Source of the DNA: Pseudomonas sp. 10S4
GTDB lineage: Bacteria; Pseudomonadota; Gammaproteobacteria; Pseudomonadales; Pseudomonadaceae
NCBI RefSeq assembly: GCF_034344865.1
Contig: NZ_CP133774.1
Span: 5,580,001-5,644,000 of the forward strand
Reading direction: 5' to 3'
Length of the DNA: 64,000 nucleotides
The notes beneath the pieces are model-generated. The model was not told the DNA's origin. It saw only the letters and a list, made by a program, of their open reading frames with translations, and ran no database searches. Every line of letters starts with the position of its first letter. Position 1 is the first letter of the stretch. Shown piece after piece: positions 19,181 to 27,871 of this stretch. The translations under genes were made by a program, and so were the position numbers.

Positions 19181-19270
19181 TGTGGGAGCGGGCTTGCTCG
19201 CGAAAGCGGTGGGTCAGTCAGTGTTGATGTTGAATGTAAGACCGCTTTCGCGAGCAAGCCCGCTCCCACA
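19181..19270. repeat. REP-type inverted repeat, family A
   Basis: TGTGGGAGCGGGCTTGCTCG and its complement face each other about 33 bases apart. It occupies the 340-base gene-free stretch between fdnG and the MalY-like gene; nothing else is recognised there. Confidence 0.85.
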
Positions 19271-19384
19271 GGGGGATTCGTGTACTCATTGAGTTCTGAT
19301 TTTTTCTGCTGGGTGTCACCTCAGGTGAACGTTGGGGGCTTATCATGGCCGCCGTGATTAACGCTGCCTTCTATGAGACTGAGC

Positions 19385-20533
19385 ATGACCTTCGACTTTG
19401 ACCAGGTGTTCGACCGCCACGCGACCGGCAGTACCAAATGGAGCCGTTACCCGGCCGACGTGTTGCCAATGTGGGTGGCCGACATGGATTTTGCGGCGCC
19501 GCCGGTGATTATCCAGGCCCTGCAAAAACGCCTGGAACACCCGTTGCTTGGCTACAGCGTGCCTCAGGACAACCTGCGTGACGCCATCGTCGCCGACCTC
19601 TGGAACAAATTCGCCTGGCGGGTAAAGCCTTCGGAACTGGTGTTTCTGCCGGGTGTGGAGTCCGGCTTCAACATGGCGCTGAAAGCGCTGGTCCAGCCGC
19701 AACAGAACGTTGTAGTACAAACGCCGAACTACCCGCCGCTGCGTCATGCGCCGGGCAATTGGGGGCTGAACAAGGTTGAACTTGAGTTCGTCGCCCAGGC
19801 GGATGGTTCCTACGCCACACCGCTCGATGCGTTGCGCGAATCCCTGAACGGCGGCGGCGCGCTGCTGCTGAGCAACCCGCACAACCCGCTGGGCAAGGTC
19901 TTCCCTCGGGAAGAACTGCAAGCGGTGGCCGACATCTGCCTGGCGCAGGACGCCTGGATCATCTCCGACGAGATTCACGCCGAGTTGTGCTTTGACGGGC
20001 GTGTACATATTCCGACCGCATCGCTGAGCCCGGAGATCGCCAAGCGCACCATCACCCTGATGTCGGCGAGCAAGGCGTACAACATCGCCGGTCTGAAGAC
20101 CTCGTTCATGATCATCCAGGATCCGGCGCTGCTGGCTCGGGTCAACCACGCGCGTTGCGGCATGGTCGACAGCGTCAACCCGCTGGGCCTGGAAGCCACC
20201 CGCGTGGCCTACAGCGAAGCCGGCCCGTGGCTGACCGAGATGCTGGCTTATGTGCAAGGCAACCGTGATTATCTGGTGGATGCCGTTCGCACGCGATTGC
20301 CAGGCGTGAGCATCAACGTGCCACAAGGCACTTACCTGGCATGGCTCGATTGCTCGGCGTTGGGGCTGGCCGATCCGCAGCAGTTCTTCCTTGAACAAGC
20401 CAAGGTCGGCTTGAGTGCTGGTCTGGATTTTGGTGATCAGAGCAAACAGTTCGTGCGCCTGAACTTCGGCTGCCCGCGGGCGTTACTCGAGGAAGGCATC
20501 CAGCGGATCGAAAACAGCCTGACATCCCTGTAG
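19385..20533 (+). CDS. MalY/PatB family aminotransferase (cystathionine beta-lyase type)
   Basis: This is a PLP enzyme of about 382 aa. FDFDQVFDRHATGSTKW and LPMWVADMDFAAPP are characteristic of the MalY/PatB family, whose members cleave cystathionine or cysteine S-conjugates and sometimes moonlight as regulators. LLLSNPHNPLGKVF, ISDEIHAEL and the PLP lysine in SASKAYNIAGLKTSF are visible. The ATG at 19385 is favoured because the preceding in-frame ATG (19373) adds four atypical residues and has no ribosome site. The gene is monocistronic, flanked by repeats on both sides. Confidence 0.9.
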   Translation: MTFDFDQVFDRHATGSTKWSRYPADVLPMWVADMDFAAPPVIIQALQKRLEHPLLGYSVPQDNLRDAIVADLWNKFAWRVKPSELVFLPGVESGFNMALKALVQPQQNVVVQTPNYPPLRHAPGNWGLNKVELEFVAQADGSYATPLDALRESLNGGGALLLSNPHNPLGKVFPREELQAVADICLAQDAWIISDEIHAELCFDGRVHIPTASLSPEIAKRTITLMSASKAYNIAGLKTSFMIIQDPALLARVNHARCGMVDSVNPLGLEATRVAYSEAGPWLTEMLAYVQGNRDYLVDAVRTRLPGVSINVPQGTYLAWLDCSALGLADPQQFFLEQAKVGLSAGLDFGDQSKQFVRLNFGCPRALLEEGIQRIENSLTSL

Positions 20534-20544
20534 GAGCGGCTTTT

Positions 20545-20677
20545 GTGGTGAGGGGGCTTGCACCCGTTCGGCAGCAGAGCCGCCGTAAATCGATTGAAAG
20601 CGGTTTGCCTGCCAGACCGCAGGCTCAGAATTTGGGGCCGCTTCGCAGCCCAACGGGGGCAAGCCCCCTCGCCACAG
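20545..20677. repeat. Intergenic inverted repeat, family B
   Basis: GTGGTGAGGGGGCTTGCACC at the left faces CGGGGGCAAGCCCCCTCGCC at the right. Shared with elements at 43001, 50202 and 58256. It lies in the 310-base gap between the lyase and Yip1-like genes. Confidence 0.8.
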
Positions 20678-20843
20678 TTTTTGTGTACAACCGCAACATC
20701 GAGACCCGTATCCGGACTGCGGCGAGCGGAGCTACCTGGGCTCGGGCGGCGAGCCGTTTCTATAAATTGAACCTGCTACCAACTCCAGAACTCAACTCTT
20801 TATAGGCGTGCCATTGGTGTGCCTTAGATATCTGGAGGTCGTC

Positions 20844-21455
20844 ATGTCCGCACCTATTATCAAGCTGTTTACCCAACCCAACTTCGCCTGGACGGATATT
20901 CGTCACGAGGAGGAAGAGCATCCACGCCACTACCTCGCACATTTGGTGCTGCTCGCACTGATCCCTGCTGTGTGCCTGTTTATCGGGACCACCTATGTCG
21001 GCTGGAGCCTGGCCCAGCACGAAACAGTGAAACTCAGCCCTGCCAGCGCGCTGCAACTCTGCGGGTTGTTGTACCTGACCATCCTGGCCGGCGTGGCGCT
21101 GATGGGATTGTTTATCCGCTGGATGTCACGCACCTTCGACGCCCGGCCCACGGTCAATCAATGCATAGGCTTTGTTGCCTACACCGCGACGCCGTTTTTT
21201 ATCGCGGGTTTCGCCGGGCTGTACCCCAGCCTTTGGTTGGGGGTCATAGTGCTGGCGGCCGCTTGCGCCTACGCGACGTTCCTGTTGTTCGTTGGCCTGC
21301 CGACCTTTATGCACGAGCGCAAGGAACAGGGCCTGTTGTACGCAGCCAGTGTCTGGGGCGTCGGCCTGCTGGTATTAGTGACCATTCTGGTCGAGATGGT
21401 ATTGCTGTGGTCGGTCGTGTTAGCGCCTGAATACCTGCGCGCGACCGTCGGTTGA
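20844..21455 (+). CDS. Yip1-family inner membrane protein
   Basis: This is a 203-aa protein with about five hydrophobic segments (for example HLVLLALIPAVCLFIGT, LLYLTILAGVALMGLFI, LWLGVIVLAAACAYATFLL, LLVLVTILVEMVLLWSVVL). The N-terminal MSAPIIKLFTQPNFAWTDIR resembles bacterial Yip1 domain proteins common in pseudomonads. The ATG at 20844 has TCTGGAGG upstream. Function is unknown. It precedes a cation antiporter by 34 bases on the same strand, so the two may be co-transcribed. Confidence 0.8.
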   Translation: MSAPIIKLFTQPNFAWTDIRHEEEEHPRHYLAHLVLLALIPAVCLFIGTTYVGWSLAQHETVKLSPASALQLCGLLYLTILAGVALMGLFIRWMSRTFDARPTVNQCIGFVAYTATPFFIAGFAGLYPSLWLGVIVLAAACAYATFLLFVGLPTFMHERKEQGLLYAASVWGVGLLVLVTILVEMVLLWSVVLAPEYLRATVG

Positions 21456-21489
21456 GCCGACGAATGCAGCCACCCAGCGAGAGTCCGGC

Positions 21490-22836
21490 ATGAGTTTCAT
21501 TGTGTGGTTGGCAGTGTTGGGCGCGGTGCTGCTGACGCTGGCGCTGACCTCGTCGTACCTGCGCTGGATGCCGGTGACCACCTCGGCAGTGTGCCTGGTG
21601 CTGGGGATCGCCATCGGCCCGGCGGGCCTGGATTTGCTCAAGCTCGACATCAAGGACGCCGCAAACTGGATGGAGCACCTGACGGAAGTCGCGGTGCTCT
21701 TTTCGCTGTTTGTCTGCGGACTCAAGTTGCGTCTGCCGCTCAGGGATCGCAAATGGCGCGTCGCATTCGGGCTGGCGGGGCCGGTGATGGTGCTGACCAT
21801 CGCCGGTGTTTGCCTGTTGCTGCATTACGGCTTGGGCCTGGCGTGGGGCCCGTCGATGCTGATCGGCGCGATTCTGGCACCGACCGACCCGGTATTGGCG
21901 TCGCTGGTGCAGGTTAACGATGCCAAGGATTACGACTCGGTGCGTTTCGGGCTTTCGGGTGAGGCCGGCCTGAACGACGGCGTCGCGTTTCCTTTCGTCA
22001 TCCTCGGCTTGTTAGTGTTGCAACAGTCCGGTGACTCCAACACCTGGCTCACTGACTGGGCCCTGAAAAGCCTGTTGTGGGCGGTGCCTGCCGGGTTGCT
22101 GATCGGTTACTGGATGGGCCACGGCATCGGTCGGGCGACCTTGTCGATGCGCATCCGCAATGCCGACAGCACCTTTTCCCCCAATGATTACTTGACCCTG
22201 GCGCTGATCGCGCTGGCCTATGTGGCGGCCGAGTCGATTCACGGCTACGGTTTTCTATCCGTGTTCGCCGCAGGTTTGGGATTGCGCCAGGCCGAGGTCA
22301 AGTCTACCGGCGACACCCAGACCCCGGCCGAGCAACTGGTGCAACCGGTGGTCGGTCATCAGAACGTCGAGCCCGAGGCCGCCGTGCATGGCGATCTAGA
22401 AAACCTGGAAGACTCTCAGGTCGCGGCCGGCATCATGATGGGCGACATGCTGGCCTTTGGCAGTCTGGTGGAACGGGCCATGGAAGTGTTTCTGGTGACC
22501 TTGCTCGGGGTGGTACTCGTGCCGCACTGGGACTGGCGTGCCCTGGTGATTGCGGCGGTCCTGTTTTGCGTGATTCGCCCACTGAGTGTGTGGCTGATGC
22601 CCTGGGGGCGATTGCTCGACGGGCGGCAACGCTCATTGATCGGCTGGTTCGGGATTCGCGGCATTGGCAGTTTTTATTACCTGTTCTATGCCTTGAACCA
22701 CGACCTGACCCCATCGGTGGCAACCCTGTGCACCGACCTGACGCTGTCAGTGGTGGCGTTGAGCATTTTGATTCACGGTATCAGTACTCAGCCGATGCTG
22801 GCCCGCTATGAACAGAGAAACCATCAGGATTCCTGA
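21490..22836 (+). CDS. Cation:proton antiporter, CPA1 (NhaP-like)
   Basis: This is a 448-aa polytopic protein with the CPA1 signature GAILAPTDPVLASLV and the ion-binding segment FGLSGEAGLNDGVAFPFVI, which includes the essential paired acidic and Asn residues. A hydrophilic stretch rich in Glu, Gln and Asp (about 275-310) may be a cytoplasmic loop. It would exchange Na+ or K+ for protons across the inner membrane. Stop is near the start of a small unrelated gene. No regulator is evident. Confidence 0.9.
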   Translation: MSFIVWLAVLGAVLLTLALTSSYLRWMPVTTSAVCLVLGIAIGPAGLDLLKLDIKDAANWMEHLTEVAVLFSLFVCGLKLRLPLRDRKWRVAFGLAGPVMVLTIAGVCLLLHYGLGLAWGPSMLIGAILAPTDPVLASLVQVNDAKDYDSVRFGLSGEAGLNDGVAFPFVILGLLVLQQSGDSNTWLTDWALKSLLWAVPAGLLIGYWMGHGIGRATLSMRIRNADSTFSPNDYLTLALIALAYVAAESIHGYGFLSVFAAGLGLRQAEVKSTGDTQTPAEQLVQPVVGHQNVEPEAAVHGDLENLEDSQVAAGIMMGDMLAFGSLVERAMEVFLVTLLGVVLVPHWDWRALVIAAVLFCVIRPLSVWLMPWGRLLDGRQRSLIGWFGIRGIGSFYYLFYALNHDLTPSVATLCTDLTLSVVALSILIHGISTQPMLARYEQRNHQDS

Positions 22837-22965
22837 TTTCTTTTTACGATAGCTCCCTAAGTATCTATCCATTTTCCAACTTCAAAAGAATGAAATTCCT
22901 TTAGGCGTAAGCAGTCACAACCTTATCCAGCCCCACGTGGCTCCCCCGAACGGAAGGTGAACGCA

Positions 22966-23256
22966 ATGAAGTACTACTCGGCTCCGGTACACACCCAGGC
23001 TTGCCGCGATTTCGCGCTCGAATGTAATCGTCAATTGTTCGAAGAAGCGCAACTGCTTAACCAAGCGGCTTTTGAACTGCTGGATAAGGCCGAGTTGGAT
23101 GCCGAGGTGTTTGCCCATTATCAGGCTCTGCGCTGCAAGGCTGATCTGAAGTTTGAGGAAGCCATCGACCACCTGCGGCTGATTGAGGAAGAGTTTTCAA
23201 CGGCGTCTGTGCTGCATTCGAAATCAGTGGATGGCGGTTTCGATTCATGGGTTTGA
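22966..23256 (+). CDS. Small uncharacterised protein
   Basis: This is a 96-aa acidic, helix-rich protein (YYSAPVHTQACRDFALECNR; ALRCKADLKFEEAIDHLRLI) with no signal peptide or membrane segment. The ATG at 22966 has GGAAGG eight bases upstream. It is likely a conserved hypothetical of Pseudomonas; function unknown. A long inverted repeat begins 7 bases after its stop and could terminate it. Confidence 0.7.
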   Translation: MKYYSAPVHTQACRDFALECNRQLFEEAQLLNQAAFELLDKAELDAEVFAHYQALRCKADLKFEEAIDHLRLIEEEFSTASVLHSKSVDGGFDSWV

Positions 23257-23263
23257 ACCGCTG

Positions 23264-23340
23264 AAAAGATCGCAGCCTTCGGCAGCTCCTACATGGGAAT
23301 GCGTACACCATGCCGGAGCTGCCGAAGGCTGCGATCTTTT
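23264..23340. repeat. Inverted repeat, family C, possible bidirectional terminator
   Basis: AAAAGATCGCAGCCTTCGGC(AGCTCC) and its exact complement are 25 bases apart: a 26-bp perfect stem ending in a T run on one strand. It lies between two convergent genes, so it may stop transcription from both. Confidence 0.8.
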
Positions 23341-23355
23341 GATCTTCTTGAAAGG

Positions 23356-23892
23356 TCAGGCCCCGGGATTGGTGACCTGAATGTAAAACGCATAGCTGCC
23401 CAACAAAACCCAGAACGTCGCAAAAATCCACGGCGTGCGCACCGAAAACAATAGCGACTTGCGATAGCCCTTGTGACTGGATTCCGTTTCACAGAACAGC
23501 GGCGATTCATCGTAGGCCAAGCCAATCAGCGGTTCGCTGCGCAGCAATTGGCTTTGCTTGAAGTGCCAGTGATCGATGATGTCGTACGCCGCACGAATGC
23601 CCGGCCAGGCATTGAGTGAGCTGAGCAACCCCAACAGCGCCAGAAACGGCGGCACCACCAGGGTGAACAGCTTGCCCCACTCGGGGTTGAGATTGGACAT
23701 GCTCGATGCGAAGGCAATCACCAGGAACGATTGCGCGGCCAGATACGCATCGGTGCGGTTGGCCACGATGCTGGTTTCGTACTGGATTTCCCGGCGATAG
23801 AAATCCAGGCGTTCCTTGGGCGAACCGAACATCTTGGCGTTGTGTTCGGTCAGGGCCTCTTCGGCCACGGCTTCAGTCAGTATTCTCGGCAC
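23356..23892 (-). CDS. Uncharacterised membrane protein
   Basis: This protein of about 178 aa has a charged N-terminal part (EHNAKMFGSPKERLDFYRRE), two adjacent hydrophobic segments (YLAAQSFLVIAFASSM and LFTLVVPPFLALLGLLSSL) and a C-terminal one (IFATFWVLLGSYAFYI). I do not recognise the family; the layout recalls SLATT/RipA-like small membrane proteins, which is weak. The start is uncertain: GTG at 23892 is chosen, TTG at 23940 would add 16 residues, and neither has a clear ribosome site. Confidence 0.65.
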   Translation of the reverse strand: MPRILTEAVAEEALTEHNAKMFGSPKERLDFYRREIQYETSIVANRTDAYLAAQSFLVIAFASSMSNLNPEWGKLFTLVVPPFLALLGLLSSLNAWPGIRAAYDIIDHWHFKQSQLLRSEPLIGLAYDESPLFCETESSHKGYRKSLLFSVRTPWIFATFWVLLGSYAFYIQVTNPGA

Positions 23893-23975
23893 GACGTTCT
23901 CACACAGCGGAAAACGTTTAGAAGAGACCTTAGTTGGCAAAGTTCAGACCGATTGCCCGAGCGTTAGCCCCTCCG

Positions 23976-25898
23976 TTATTTCATCGCCTGGCTGATGATT
24001 TCCACCAGATTGAGTTGGGTAAACGGCTTGGAAAGACGCGGAAGTTCCAGCAAAAAGCCTTCCAGGCGCTCGGCATAACCGGTGGCGAGGATGATCGGCA
24101 AGTCTGGCTTGAGCAGACGAATTGCGTGCGCCAGTTGCGCACCGTTCATTCGCGGCATGGCCATGTCGGTGATGACCAGATCAATCGCTTGACCGCTGTC
24201 GAATGCTTCCAGCGCCTGAGCGCCGGATGCCGCGCTGATCACCCGGTGGCCCAGGTCTTCAAGCAGCAGGCTGGTGCTGGTCAGCACCAGGCTATCGTCA
24301 TCCACCACTAGCACGCTCAGTCCGGGCACCGGAAGCATGGCTTGCACTACAGGCGTCAACCTGGGCACCGCGCCGGCCGTGGCGACAGGTAACCAGAGTT
24401 CAGCGCAGGTGCCCTGGTCCTTCTGGCTCTTGAGGATGAATCGCCCACCCAATTGCTCAATAAAGCCGTGAACCATCGACAACCCCAGGCCTGTACCCTT
24501 GCCGACACCTTTTGTGGTGAAAAACGGATCGGCGGCTGATGCCAGCGTGTCCGGGTCCATGCCCTCCCCCGTGTCGGTAACGCTCAGGCAAACATATCGG
24601 CCAACCGGTAAAGAGGAACGGGCAGGATCGCTGACCTCCTCAATCCTGGCGCTGATGACAATCTTCCCGCCATTGGGCATGGCGTCACGGGCATTGGTCG
24701 CCAGGTTCAACACTGCCAACTCAAGTTGATTCACGTCGGCCTCGGCGGGTTCGAGGTCTGGCGCAAAGTTGGTTTCGATTTTCACCGAGGGCCCCAGGGA
24801 GCTGCGCAACAGCCCGGTGATCCCTTGCACCAGGGCAGGGATCTCGACGGATTCGGTCTTGAGTTCCTGACGCCGGGCAAAGGCCAGCATGCGCTGGGTC
24901 AGGGAAACGCCGCGCATGGCGCCTTGGGTGGCGTTGTCCAGCAAACGAACGATTTTCGGATCGTCCCCCATACGTTTACGGACGATTTCCAGGTTTCCGA
25001 GAATCACCGTCAACAGGTTATTGAAGTCGTGGGCAATCCCGCCGCTGAGTTGGCCGATGGCCTGCATCTTCTGCGCCTGGAACAACGCTTCACGGGTTTG
25101 CTCAAGGGCCTGTTGGGCCTTCGTCACTTCGGTGATATCACGAGTGATCTTGGCGAAACCGAGCAACGTGCCCGTCTCACCCCAGATCGGATCAACTACG
25201 ACGTGAGCCAGGAACTGCGTACCGTCCTTACGCACACGCCAGGCCTTGTTTTCGAATTTTCCTTCACGCTGCGCAGTTTCCAGTGCCCGTTGCGGCTCAC
25301 CGGCTTCACGGTCCTCAGGGGTGTAGAACATCGAAAAATGCTGGCCAATGACTTCTTCGGGCCGGTAACCCTTGATGCGCTGGGCACCGAGGTTCCAGTT
25401 GGTCAAGCGCCCGTGCGGGTCGAGCATATAGATGGCGTAGTCGGTGACGCTTTGGACCAGCAAGCGAAATTGCTGCTCGCTTTGCTTGAGGGTTTCTTCG
25501 GCCATTTTGCGGTCGGTCAGGTCCCGGGTGATCTTGGCAAAACCCAGCAACGTGCCTGACGGGTCGAGAATCGGGTCAATCACCACGTGGGACCAGAAGC
25601 GCGTGCCATCCTTGCGAACCCGCCAGCCTTCACCCTCGAAACGACCTTCGGCAATGGCCGTATCCAGCGCTCGCTGGGGCTTGCCGGCAAGACGATCCTC
25701 TTCGGTATAGAAACGCGAGAAATGCTGGCCAAGTATTTCTGCTTCCTCATACCCTTTGAAACGTCGGGCGCCGGAATTCCAACTGGTGATAATGCCATCG
25801 GGGTCGATCATGTAGATCGCATAGTCCACCACCGCATCGATCAGCATCCGCAATCGGCTGTCCTCGATAGCATTTGCTTTGGTTCGATCATCACTCAT
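23976..25898 (-). CDS. Hybrid sensor histidine kinase, PAS-PAS-HisKA-HATPase-REC
   Basis: This 640-aa sensor kinase lacks membrane segments, so it senses a cytoplasmic signal. Two similar PAS domains (about 20-130 and 145-255, each with DYAIYM.DP and FGKITRD-like ends) precede the phosphoacceptor H290 (GGIAHDFNN). The ATPase domain follows (NLATNARDAM, DTGEGM, GTGLGLSM), then a receiver with D534/D535 and phosphoacceptor D578. ATG at 25898 has GGAGAG upstream. The receiver has no output domain, so signal must pass on to another partner, which is not encoded nearby. The two PAS domains look like an internal duplication. Confidence 0.92.
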   Translation of the reverse strand: MSDDRTKANAIEDSRLRMLIDAVVDYAIYMIDPDGIITSWNSGARRFKGYEEAEILGQHFSRFYTEEDRLAGKPQRALDTAIAEGRFEGEGWRVRKDGTRFWSHVVIDPILDPSGTLLGFAKITRDLTDRKMAEETLKQSEQQFRLLVQSVTDYAIYMLDPHGRLTNWNLGAQRIKGYRPEEVIGQHFSMFYTPEDREAGEPQRALETAQREGKFENKAWRVRKDGTQFLAHVVVDPIWGETGTLLGFAKITRDITEVTKAQQALEQTREALFQAQKMQAIGQLSGGIAHDFNNLLTVILGNLEIVRKRMGDDPKIVRLLDNATQGAMRGVSLTQRMLAFARRQELKTESVEIPALVQGITGLLRSSLGPSVKIETNFAPDLEPAEADVNQLELAVLNLATNARDAMPNGGKIVISARIEEVSDPARSSLPVGRYVCLSVTDTGEGMDPDTLASAADPFFTTKGVGKGTGLGLSMVHGFIEQLGGRFILKSQKDQGTCAELWLPVATAGAVPRLTPVVQAMLPVPGLSVLVVDDDSLVLTSTSLLLEDLGHRVISAASGAQALEAFDSGQAIDLVITDMAMPRMNGAQLAHAIRLLKPDLPIILATGYAERLEGFLLELPRLSKPFTQLNLVEIISQAMK

Positions 25899-26054
25899 TG
25901 ATCTCTCCGGCATTATTATTTTATGGAGTATGCGACAAACCACAGGATAGGACAGCCGCAATAACCAGGCTTTGGAAAGTCGCAGTGGAGTGATGGCCAC
26001 AGACCACCTATTCTCGATGCCAACCGCCGCGCCAGGCCAAGGAAGAAGCTCTCG

Positions 26055-26807
26055 ATGATTCTGATTCTGTTGCCCAATTGCGATTACGATCCGACTGAAA
26101 GCAGTGTGCCCTGGGAGGCCATGCGCCAGGCGGGCGTCGAAGTGCGTTTTGCAACGCCCGAGGGGTTGCCTGCTTACGCCGACTCGCGTTTGGTGGACAT
26201 CGGATTCGGCCTGTTGAACCCGTTCCTGATGACGCGCAAACCCGACCTTGCCAGCTACGCCCGAATGATTGAGGACGAGGCCTTCAATCAGCCATTGGCC
26301 TACGCCGATGTCGACCCGAGCCAGTTTGCAGGGCTGTTGATTCCCGGCGGTCATGCCCAAGGCATGCGCAGCCTGCTGGAGTCCGGGCAGGCCCGGCGTA
26401 TTGCCCTGCACTTTTTCAAGACCGCGAAACCGGTGGCCGCTGTGTGTCATGGTGTGCTGTTGCTGGCCCGCACGCTTGATCCTGCTACCGGCCGCCCGGT
26501 GCTGGATGGGCACAAAGTCACGGCGCTGGTGGCCGGCACCATGGAGCTGCCGGCCTGGCTGATGACCGCACTGTGGCTGGGACGTTATTACCGGACTTAC
26601 CGGCAGACCGTCGAAGCCGAGGTGTCGGCGGCCCTGAATAAACCCAAGGATTTCCTGCGAGGGCCACTGCTGGCCAAACGTGATTCGGCGGACAAGCCAC
26701 AACACGGCTTTGTGGTCCGCGACGGTCAGTTGCTCACCGCTCGCTGGCCGGGGGACTGTCATCGCTTTGCCGCCGAATGGCTGCAGCTTATCGGTACACG
26801 TACTTGA
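26055..26807 (+). CDS. DJ-1/PfpI family protein (type 1 glutamine amidotransferase-like)
   Basis: This is a 250-aa DJ-1/PfpI-fold protein with nucleophile C131 in VAAVCHGVLLL and the acidic LLIPGGHAQGM loop before it. The family includes chaperones, glyoxalases and amidase-like enzymes; which applies is unknown. ATG at 26055 follows AAGGAAGAAG. It is divergent from the sensor kinase across 156 bases and convergent with the P-loop kinase gene, which it overlaps by 49 bases. Confidence 0.85.
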   Translation: MILILLPNCDYDPTESSVPWEAMRQAGVEVRFATPEGLPAYADSRLVDIGFGLLNPFLMTRKPDLASYARMIEDEAFNQPLAYADVDPSQFAGLLIPGGHAQGMRSLLESGQARRIALHFFKTAKPVAAVCHGVLLLARTLDPATGRPVLDGHKVTALVAGTMELPAWLMTALWLGRYYRTYRQTVEAEVSAALNKPKDFLRGPLLAKRDSADKPQHGFVVRDGQLLTARWPGDCHRFAAEWLQLIGTRT

Positions 26808-27697
26808 CGATGTAGGCGTACAGGTTCGTTGTAGACGAAGTCCGGGACTTGCTCGGCATAGGTTTGGGTCCTGGACAGTGCCAGGTGGCACTCCTTGACC
26901 ATCTCGTCGCGCTCGCTCACCGAGAAGATGTGGTTGTTGATGATCGTGCCATACACACTGTCAGCGTAATGCGCGGTCACCGACGTCGTGGTCAGCGTTC
27001 CATCGGCGGCTTTGGTGTAGGTGTTATGCGCACGCAGGGTCCGCTCTTTCAAAGCGCCAAATCCACGCTCGTACAGAATGATTTGTGAACCACTGACGGC
27101 CTTCGCGGCCGTGTCGAAGGCCAGGATGATCGCCTGGGCATTGCTCATGCTGGTTTGCAGGGCTTGCAGATTGACGAACCTTTCCAGCTCCTGCTTTTCC
27201 AGGCTCCTGAGCGCTCTCTTGATGCTCGACAGGTGCGCGAATTCTTGATTGCAGCCGACGATGTGGGTTTCGAACTGATAGCCGGCGGCGGTCGCCGAAG
27301 GCGGGAAAGCTGCGAAGTCGATACTGTCGAACGCGCACTCCATGATGATGTTGTATTGGCTGGTGAACGCCTCGGTAAAGATCTTCGTGCCGAGCTCCCG
27401 GACGAAGGTTTCCGTATGTTCATACGCGTGCAGGACGCCGAGCGCGATCATGTCCGCGTACTGCGGGTGTTTTTCCCGGTATTCAGGCAAGTACAGCCGT
27501 ACATAGTTGGTGTAGCGATTAGACGCCAGCAGGTTTTTTTCCAATAGCCAGGTTTTACCCGAGCCCTGCAGCCCTGCGACCACCAGCATCTTGGGAACAG
27601 GATCGGCTGTGATGTCTTTGAACAATGCAGTTTTGATTTCGGTGAACGCGGCAGTGATCTGCTCGGCGGTGTAGGTGTAGTTCGGTGCTTCTGACAT
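26759..27697 (-). CDS. Zeta-toxin-like P-loop kinase
   Basis: This 312-aa protein has Walker A AGLQGSGKT at 41-49 and the layout of a zeta-toxin or related small-molecule kinase (IIMECAFDSIDF; ASNRYTNYVRLYLPEYREKHP). Zeta toxins phosphorylate UDP-sugars, but no antitoxin gene is adjacent. The C-terminal 18 residues after VYNE look unnatural; skipping one base near 26825 gives LYAYIVKYVYR and a TAA at 26788-26790. That would also reduce the convergent overlap with the DJ-1-like gene. The 170-base AT-rich region upstream has no recognisable gene. Confidence 0.7.
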   Translation of the reverse strand: MSEAPNYTYTAEQITAAFTEIKTALFKDITADPVPKMLVVAGLQGSGKTWLLEKNLLASNRYTNYVRLYLPEYREKHPQYADMIALGVLHAYEHTETFVRELGTKIFTEAFTSQYNIIMECAFDSIDFAAFPPSATAAGYQFETHIVGCNQEFAHLSSIKRALRSLEKQELERFVNLQALQTSMSNAQAIILAFDTAAKAVSGSQIILYERGFGALKERTLRAHNTYTKAADGTLTTTSVTAHYADSVYGTIINNHIFSVSERDEMVKECHLALSRTQTYAEQVPDFVYNEPVRLHRQVRVPISCSHSAAKR

Positions 27698-27840
27698 ACC
27701 TTGATTTCCTTATCAAAGAATCGGGTGAAAGTGATTGCCTGCCCTTTGAATAAAGTCTGCTTTCACCGATTGATCAAAAAGTGCTTTTTATCAAGATATG
27801 TCTATGTTTTTTAAAGAAAATATTCCTACGCAAAAGTCCG

Positions 27841-27860
27841 AAAAAACCGCCTTCCCGGCG
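27841..27860 (-). terminator. Weak terminator after the Fe-S helicase
   Basis: On the minus strand CGCC and GGCG flank a GGGAA loop and are followed by GG? then six T. The stem is short; it lies 12 bases past the stop. Confidence 0.4.
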
Positions 27861-27871
27861 ATCTTTATTCC

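Noticed and set aside
23258..23345. CRISPR-like repeat
   Set aside because: Only two inverted copies are present, with no direct repeats or spacers and no cas genes; it is a palindromic intergenic element.
25899..26891. Long N-terminal extension of the sensor kinase
   Set aside because: The frame stays open through the divergent DJ-1-like gene, but the sequence is a shadow of that gene; the start at 25898 has GGAGAG.
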